Below the pieces are notes generated by a model. That model was not told the origin of the DNA. It worked only from the letters and a program-made list of their open reading frames with translations, and did not search any database. Source: Stramonita haemastoma (Eukaryota; Mollusca; Gastropoda; Neogastropoda; Muricidae). From it: 64,000 nucleotides of DNA. The first letter of the stretch is position 1, and each line of letters begins with the position of its first letter. Positions 57,061-64,000 of the stretch are shown in pieces. The DNA lies in assembly GCA_030674155.1 (NCBI GenBank), contig CM060320.1, forward strand, positions 11,529,317 through 11,593,316, written 5' to 3'. The translations under genes were made by a program, and so were the position numbers.

Positions 57061-59010
57061 GCTTGGTAATTACAACCACTTTTAAAATTATGTCAGCAGC
57101 AGAAGCCTGATATTCATTTAAAAAAAAATTATAATCAGGTCGGCAGCAGAAAGTCTGATAATTATATCCATTCTTATATAATTATGTCAGCAGCTAAAGC
57201 CAGATAATTATAACCATCCATGAAATTGTCAGCAGCAGAAAGCCATATAATTATAACCATCCATTAAATTATGTCAGCAGCAGAAAGCCTGATAATTATA
57301 ACAACTTGTAATCATGTCAGCAGCAGAATTCTGATAATCATCATATCCACTCTTCTAATCATGTCAGCAGCAGAAAGTCTGATAAGTATTTCAACTTGTA
57401 ATCATGTCCACAGCAAAAAGCCTAGCAGTTATTAACACTCATAATTTTGTAAGCAGCAGAAGAATGATAACTATCCTCACTCTGATTATCATGTCAGCAG
57501 CAGAAGCCTGATAATTATAACCATCCATGAAATTGTATCAGCAGCAGAAAGCCTGATAATCATATCAATCCATAAAATTATGTCAGCAGCATCCATAAAA
57601 TTATGTCAGCAGCAGAAGCCTAATTATCACCATCCATGAAATTATGTCAGCGGCTGAAGCCTAATTATAACCATCCATGAAATTATGTCAGCGGCTGAAG
57701 CCTAATTATAACCATCCATGAAATTATGTCAGCAGCAGAGAGCCAGGAAATTATAACCATCCATGAAATTATGTCAGCAGCAGTGAGCCAGGTAATTATA
57801 GCCTCTGTTATAATCTCTGTTTTAGAGATAATGAAGTATTTTGAATTGAATTAAATTGAACTATCCATAAAATTATGTCAGCAGAAGAGAGCCAGATAAT
57901 TATAACCATCCATGAAATTATGTCAGCAGCAGAAAACCTGATAATTATAACCATCCATGAAATTATGTCAGCAGCAGAGAGCCAGGAAATTATAACCATC
58001 CATGAAATTATGTCAGCAGCAGAGAGCCAGGAAATTATAACCATCCATAAAATTATGTCAGCAGCAGAAAACCTGATAATTATAACCATCCATGAAATTA
58101 TGTCAGCAGCAGAGAGCCAGGAAATTATAACCATCCATGAAATTATGTCAGCAGCAGAGAGCCAGGAAATTATAACCATCCATAAAATTATGTCAGCAGC
58201 AGAAAACCTGATAATTATAACCATCCATGAAATTATGTCAGCAGCAGAGAGCCAGGAAATTATAACCATCCATGAAATTATGTCAACAGCAGAAAGCCAG
58301 ATAATTATAACCATCCATGAAATTATGTCAGCAGCAAAAAGCCTGATAATCATAACAATCCATAAAAGGCCTGATAATTAGAACCATCCATGAAATTATG
58401 TCAGCAGCAGAAGCCTAATAATTATAACCATCCATGAAATTATGTCAGCAGCAGAAAGCCTGATAATCATAACAATCCATAAAATTATGTCAGCAGCATC
58501 CATAAAATCATGTCAGCAGCAGAAAGCCTGATAATTATAACCATCCATGAAATTATGTCAGCAGCAGAGAGCCAACCTCCTGTTTTAGAGATAATAAAGC
58601 ATTTTGCATTGAACTGAATTGAATTGAACCATCCATGAAATTATGTCAGCAGCAGAGAGCCAGGAAATTATAACCATCCATAAAATTGTGTCAGCAGCAG
58701 AAAGCCAGATAATTATAACCATACATAAATTGTATCAGCAGCAGAAGGCCAGATAATTAGAACCATCCATAAAATTATGTCAGCAGCAGAAAGCCAGATA
58801 ATTATAACGACCTTATGTCAGCAGCAGAAAGCCAGATAATTATAATGATACATATGATAATGTCAGCAGCAGCCAGCCAGATAATTATGATGATCCCTAT
58901 TAAATTTATGTCAGCAGCAGAAAGCCAGATAATTATAACCATCCTTATTCAATTTATGTCAGCAGCAGAAAGCCAGATAATTATAACCATCCTTATCAAA
59001 TTCATGTCAG
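57061..59010. repeat. ~44-bp AT-rich minisatellite, about 40 copies
   Basis: Unit AATTATGTCAGCAGCAGAAA, GCCTGATAATTATAACCATC, CATGA. Variants (AGAGAGCCAGGAA, AGAAAACCTGATA) alternate in a three-unit higher-order pattern between 57900 and 58270. Short TTTTAGAGATAATGAAGTAT insertions occur at about 57820 and 58585. Confidence 0.95.
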
Positions 59011-59285
59011 CAGCACTGGGATCAAGCACTAACACAGGTCTCTCTGTAATACCTCAACAAACACACCAGCACTAACACAGGTCTCTCTGTAATACCTCAA
59101 CAAACACACCAGCACTGACACAGGTCTCTCTGCAATACCTCAACAAACACACCAGCACTAACACAGGTCTCTCTGCAATACCTCAACAAAACACACCAGC
59201 ACTAAACACAGGTCTCTCTGCAATACCTCAACAAACACACCAGCACTAACACAGGTCTCTCTGCAATACCTCAACAAACACACCA
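59011..59285. repeat. ~47-bp minisatellite, about 6 copies
   Basis: Unit CAGCACTAACACAGGTCTCT, CTGTAATACCTCAACAAACA, CAC. Confidence 0.95.
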
Positions 59286-60215
59286 TCTTGTGTCTTCACC
59301 ATATCCTTCATTCTTCTCTTTCTTCTGTCTGCAACACTGTGTCTGTCTCAGCATCTCCTTCATTCTTCTCTTTCTTCTGTCTGCAACACTGTGTCTGTCT
59401 CAGCATCTCCTTCATTCTTCTATTTCTTCTGTCTGCAACACTCACTGTGTCTGTCTCAGCATCTCCTTCATTCTTCTCTTTCTTCTGTCGGCAACACTTT
59501 GTCTGTCTCAGCATCTCCTTCATTCTTCTCTTTCTCTGTCTGCAACACTCACTGTGTCTGTCTCAGCATCTCCTTCATTCTTCTATTTCTTCTGTCTGCA
59601 ACACTGTGTCTGTCTCAGCATCTCCTTCATTCTTCTCTTTCTTCTGTCTGCAACACTGTGTCTGTCTCAGCATCTCCTTCATTCTTCTCTTTCTTCTGTC
59701 TGCAACACTGTGTCTGTCTCAGCATCTCCTTCATTCTTCTCTTTCTTCTGTCTGCAACACTGTGTCTGTCTCAGCATCTCCTTCATTCTTCTCTTTCTTC
59801 TGTCTGCAAAACTGTGTGTCTCAGGATCTCCTTCATTCTTCTCTTTCTTCCGTCTGCAACATTGTGTGTCTCAGGATCTCCTTCATTCTTCTATTTCTTC
59901 TGTCTGCAACACTGTGTCTGTCTCAGGATCTTCTTCATTCTTCTCTTTCTTCTGTCTGCAACACTGTGTCTGTCTCAGGATCTCCTTCATTCTTCTCTTT
60001 CTCCTGTCTGCAACACTGTCCATCTCAGAATCTGCTTCATTCTTCTCTTTCTTCCGTCTGCAACACTGTGTGTCTCAGGATCTCCTTCATTCTTCTCTTT
60101 CTTCCGTCTGCAACACTGTCCATCTCAGAATCTGCTTCATTCTTCTCTTTCTTCCGTCTGCAACACTGTGTGTCTCAGGATCTCCTTCACTCTTCTCTTT
60201 CTTCTGTCACGGGCA
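59286..60215. repeat. ~52-bp minisatellite, about 18 copies
   Basis: Unit TCTGTCTGCAACACTGTGTC, TGTCTCAGCATCTCCTTCAT, TCTTCTCTTTCT. A homogenised GGATCT/GAATCTGC variant block occupies the right third. Three consecutive minisatellites of different unit adjoin with no spacer (57.06, 59.01, 59.29 kb). Confidence 0.95.
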
Positions 60216-60291
60216 GACTGAAGACTCCTCTGTTCATTTTTCATCAAGTTTCTTAACCTCACCAGTAGACTTTTCACTGTCTGTGAATCCT

Positions 60292-60375
60292 GTCAAAGTC
60301 AAAATTGTATTTCCAGATGGTGCACTGAGTAAGCAATAAATTTGCTTTTTTTCATCAAGCCATCTATCTAGTAAG
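60292..60375 (-). mobile_element. solo 3' end of LINE with TTTGA-type tail
   Basis: Antisense: GTCAAAGTCAAAATTGTATT, TCCAGATGGTGCACTGAGTA, AGCAATAAATTTGCTTTTTT, CATCAAGCCATCTATCTA. Confidence 0.65.
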
Positions 60376-60519
60376 CCCCCCCCCCCAAAAAAAAAAAAAA
60401 ATAAATAAATAAAAATAAAAAACCAAACAAAAATTAAGCAGCAACCAAACAAGCAGAATACAACCAAAAAAACCCTACCCAAAAAATATTTAGCTACAAC
60501 ATTGTTACTGTGTGTATGT
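60376..60519. other. A-rich DNA, no gene seen
   Basis: C-run then A-rich low complexity. Confidence 0.6.
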
Positions 60520-61370
60520 GTGTGGGGTGGGGGTGAGGGTGGGCAGCAGGAGGGAGGGGGGGAGGTATGTAGTGTGGGGTGGTGGTGGGAAGCATGGGGG
60601 GAGTGATGGGGGGGAAATGATGGGGGTGGGTGGGAAGCATGGGGGGGTGATGGGAAGCGGGGGGGGGGTGATGGGGGGGGGAAATGATGGAGGTGGGAAG
60701 CATGGGGGGGGGATGGGAAGCGGGGGGGAGTGATGGGGGGGGGGAATGATGGAGGTGGGAAGCATGGGGGGTGGATGGGAAGCAGGGGGGGGAGTGATGG
60801 GGGGTAAATGATGGGGGTGGGGTGGGAAGTATGGGGGGGGGAAGCAGGGGGGGAGTAATGGGGGGGAATGATGGGGTGGGGATGGGAAGCATGGGGGGGT
60901 GGATTGGAAGCAGCGGGAGAGTGATGGGGGGAAATGATGGGGTGGGGTATATGAAGCAGGGGGGGGGGGGGTGGGAAGCAGGGGGAAGTGATGGGGGGGA
61001 ATGATGGGGTGGGGGTATGAAGCAGGGGGGGGGATGGGAAGCAGGGGGGAAGTGATGGGGGGGAAATGATGGGGTGGGGGTATGAAGCAGGGGGGGGGAT
61101 GGGAAGCAGGGGGGAAGTGATGGGGGGGAAATGATGGGGGTGGGGTGGGAAGTATGGGGGGGGGAAGCAGGGGGGGAGTAATGGGGGGAATGATGGGGTG
61201 GGGGTGGGAAGCATGGGGGGGGGTGATGGGAAGCAGGGGGGGAAGTGATGGGGGGAAATGATGGGGGTGGGGGTGGAATGAGCATGGGGGGGGGGGGGGG
61301 TGAGAAGCAGGGGGGAGTGATGGGAGGGAAATGATGGGGGTGGGGGTAGAAGCAGGAGGCGGGGAGTGTA
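60520..61370. repeat. G-rich minisatellite with strong quadruplex potential
   Basis: Units of GGGAAGCAGGGGGG, GTGATGGGGGGAAATGATGG, GGTGGG in a loose higher-order order of ~60-120 bp. Dozens of G-runs of four or more lie on the plus strand. The Pro-rich minus-strand frames are artefacts. Confidence 0.95.
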
Positions 61371-61439
61371 AAGTCTTTTCAGCTACTGTGTAAAGAAGTA
61401 TAGGTTTTCATTGTTATTGTCCATTATATATATATACTT

Positions 61440-61755
61440 TAAAAAATTTAATAAATGGATTAAGCACTCTTGTGCTTTTTTACGTTCAGTCCCCTGTGTA
61501 TGCAGTTTTGTTAATGTCATCTGTTACCCACCGGCACACATGGCCTACTCTTACGAAAAGCAGAACAGGATTTAACATGTGCGCTACATGTTCTGCGTGC
61601 GTTCACACACGGCCGACCTCGGTTTACAGTTATCTGAAGGACTTGTGGGGAGAGTGGAGTCAGCACTGATGTTAACTCCAGGAAAAAATCTCCTCGAATC
61701 GGGAATTGAACTCGGGTCCCAAATTGTGAGTGCAATTTCTGACCACTAGTCCCCC
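61440..61755 (-). mobile_element. SINE type 1, near full length
   Basis: Antisense: tail (AAGCACTCTTGTGCTTTTTT), centre (CGAAAAGCAGAACAGGATTT), linker (GAGTGGAGTCAGCACTGATG), then the tRNA head to ACTAGTCCCCC with the B box as GGGAATTGAACTC. Confidence 0.85.
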
Positions 61756-62340
61756 CTTATAGAAGCCATGAGTAACAAAGTGGGTGATTGTCACCTGCTA
61801 GAGCCCAGTTAGCACAGCAGCCATCTCAGGACGTGAATCAGTATTACTGTTAATCATCATTTTTTTAATGTATTACATATCATTTCAAAGCATTCATCAA
61901 TATGTTCTCACTGCTATATTATGACATATTAGCCTAATAAAAAACCATCCAATCATGTTGTTTATCTCACCCTGCAGTCCACACAGGCCATGTCAGGGTG
62001 TCACCTTCTAAAATATTATGTCTCAGAATAAAACAGTGCAAATGTATACAGATCAAAATGGGGTATAGGGTCAACCCAGGGTGTGCCCCCCTTGTGGGAA
62101 AAATCACATCAATCCCCATAAAATGAGAAAAAAACCCAAACCAGATTTCCTTTAAATTAATCAGCTATCTGGCAGATCATTATCATTTATTTTCATTATC
62201 ATCATTTTTGTTATCATTATCATCATTTTTACTTTCACCATACTACAATGAAAGAATCAGAAGCCATTCTGTTGCCATACTACAATCCCATATCATGAAA
62301 AAAGTTCAAATCTCTCTCTCTCTCTGATTCTTCACGATTT
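61756..62340. other. non-coding DNA, no gene seen
   Basis: ATCATTATCATC low complexity at 62180-62235. Otherwise unique-looking. Confidence 0.5.
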
Positions 62341-64000
62341 TGGAGTCAGGTTAGAAGCATGGGATGTGGAAACTCTAAGAAAGTATACACTAGTTTTAGT
62401 ACTGAGAACTGGTTTACTCATTTCAATTAAAGATGTTTTCCAAAGTCATGAAGGAATTGATGATAATCGTAACATCACTGCAGACTTATTGGAAGACACT
62501 GGACATACTTTAAATAGGGACATATCCGAATTAGAAGTTTTAGAAGCAATACGCAAGCTGAAATTGGGAAAAGCGAGTGGAAAAGACGGTATAACAGCTG
62601 AAATGTTAAATGTTGGCAGTAAGGATGTGATAGCTTTCTTGGTAAAGATGTTCAATGTCATTTTTTATCTGGTATTTCAAATCAAACGTGATTAGCACCC
62701 TCCTTTATGGATCAGAGTCATGGAAGATAACCAAAACCATCAGCAACAAACTTGATGTCTTCCAAAACAGATGCCTCAGACGCATTCTACGCATCTTTTG
62801 GCCGAATACCATCACCAATGAAGAAATCCACTGAAGAACAGAAACTGAACCCATCTCCACGCAAGTCAAATGGAGGCGTTGGCGATGGATAGGACATGTG
62901 CTCCGCCAGCAGACTACAGCCATATCCAGAATGCCCTATGACGGACTCCACACAGTCGGAGAAAGAGAGGCCGCCCTGAGGAAACTTGGAGGAGAACAGT
63001 AGAGAGGGAGATAAGGAAAAGGGTTGGACATGGGGCCATCTGGAGTGTGTTTCAGCTGACTGACATCAGTGGCGGGCTCTAGTCGAGGCCTTATGTGCTA
63101 CCTGAGCACAAAGAGGACTAGCTAGCTAGATAGATATACCCAAAAGAGTGGTCTAAGGCAATAATAATTCCAATTTATAAAAAAGGAAATCTGATCACAC
63201 AGATAATTATAGGGGAGTATCATTATTAAGCATTATCTCAAAATGTTTTACAACAATTTTGAACATACGATTATCGAGTGTGTCTAAATGGTTAGAAAAT
63301 AACAATAAATTTCTGAAAGTCAGGCAGATTTCCATAAAGGTTATTCAACTATCGACCAGATATTTAATTTATATGCAGTTCTTCAGAAATGTACTCAAAA
63401 AAAAAAAAAAAAAAAACTTTGTAGCTTTTGTGGATTTCTGGAAAGCATTTGATTCTTTACAACATGGAAAACTTTTGGAATGTATGAAAAAACAATTGTG
63501 AAAGGGAGGTTTATGATGTGCTTAAAATCAATGTATTCTTCATTGTTGTCATGTGTGCATGCAAATGATGAGTTTACATAATTTTTTCATTGTCCTGTGG
63601 GAGTACGGCAAGGCTGTGTGTTAAGCCCAACATTGTTCTCTGTATTTATAAACCAGTTATCTGACCATATGAGCGCTAAAGTAAACATGGTATCCAGATT
63701 ATGCCAGACTTTTTGGAATTATTTAGATTGCTTTTTGCTGACGATGTGGCTTTATTGTCAACAAGTCCACATGGCTTACAAAATCAACTAAATGTATTAC
63801 ATAAATGCTGTGAAGAAATGAAGTTGAGCGTAAATACTGGAAAAACTAGAATGATGGTTTTCAGAAAAGGAGGTTATTTAGGGCGACGTGAACAATGGGT
63901 GTTTGATGGAAGAAAGCTGGATGTTGTAAATAATTATTGTTCCTTACGCAGTGATTATGTATATGATAAAAATGATGATGGGGTTGATGATAACTAGAGC
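62341..64000 (+). pseudogene. decayed LINE reverse transcriptase, interrupted by another LINE
   Basis: RT landmarks in order: LEAIRKLKLGKASGKDGITA (about 62545), WSKAIIIPIYKKG (63150), the motif A region FVAFVDFWKAFDSLQHGKLL (63420), motif B GVRQGCVLSPTLFSVFIN (63598), motif C LFADDVALLS (63733) and LSVNTGKTRMMVFRKGGYL (63820). Motif C is intact, but frameshifts and stops separate the blocks and an A-run (63398-63416) sits inside the RT. A different LINE fragment occupies about 62672-63135. The element runs off the window's right edge. Clade is uncertain (non-LTR, CR1/RTE-like by motif style). Confidence 0.85.
62672..63135 (+). mobile_element. nested 5'-truncated LINE fragment (C-terminal RT part)
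   Basis: Reads STLLYGSESWKITKTISNKL, then RRILRIFWPNTITNEEIH, WRRWRWIGHVLRQQ and, after a frame change, WRRTVEREIRKR. This is the widespread C-terminal signature of one group of non-LTR elements (LLYGSE.W, RR..WIGHVLR, TWRRTVE). It ends TAGCTAGCTAGATAGATA. Frames before and after join in the host LINE (FNVIFY... and ...YPKEWSKAIII), so this piece landed inside it. Confidence 0.8.

Noticed and set aside
57061..59010. Possible CRISPR-like array
   Set aside because: Units are contiguous 44-bp tandem copies without unique spacers, in a eukaryotic context with introns and SINEs.
59288..60339. ~320-350-codon Ser/Phe/Leu frames
   Set aside because: The 52-bp minisatellite is not a multiple of three and each unit shifts frame, so no constant protein repeat exists.
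60234..61285. Pro-rich minus-strand frames up to 326 codons
   Set aside because: Artefact of the G-rich block. Unstable run lengths.

Overview
This is a eukaryotic, probably molluscan (I would guess gastropod) genomic window. The evidence is intron-type splice signals, tRNA-derived SINEs, 5'-truncated non-LTR retrotransposons and a very high density of microsatellites and minisatellites. The phylum is inferred from general familiarity with the repeat style (tRNA heads joined to a shared central domain, L2/CR1-type LINEs), not from a search. There are no bacterial genes, operons, CRISPR arrays or rRNA genes, and most long open frames here are translations of simple repeats.

Layout. 0-6.2 kb: GA tract, a ~55-bp minisatellite (0.9-2.55 kb), an unclassified interspersed repeat, SINEs, a LINE tail fragment and a GTG-rich minisatellite. 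6.4-13.0 kb: a plus-strand candidate transcription unit made of about 22 very short exon-like units, most with an AG acceptor and a near-consensus GTAAGT donor, ending in a last-exon candidate with an AATAAA. 13-20.7 kb: SINE copies, including a SINE nested in another SINE with a 14-bp target-site duplication. 20.7-46 kb: pieces of a minus-strand gene of unknown family. Its last exon and poly(A) signals lie at 20.8-21.0 kb, and three upstream exons at 41.9, 45.6 and 45.9 kb join it without phase conflict. The intervening ~21-kb last intron holds a decayed L2-type LINE, minisatellites and a ~15-kb tandem array with a ~3-kb period (26.3-41.15 kb); one array unit carries a younger LINE inserted in a CA microsatellite. 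46-62.3 kb: minisatellites, C-rich and G-rich blocks, SINEs and LINE tails, with no convincing gene. 62.3-64 kb: a decayed LINE with a second LINE fragment nested in it.

The two candidate genes are convergent (plus gene ending near 13.0 kb, minus gene near 20.8 kb). None of the predicted peptides is recognised, so no function is assigned. The most unusual theme is that exon/intron boundary segments themselves have been tandemly duplicated: the mini-exon array at 6.4-11.9 kb, repeated donors at 41.6-41.9 kb, degenerate exon copies at 44-45 kb and inside the 3-kb array, and a duplicated poly(A) signal at 20.7-20.87 kb.

Limits: all homology statements come from reading the sequence by eye. Repeat boundaries are accurate to about 5-20 bp. 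Exon calls rest on splice motifs, open frame and phase only.
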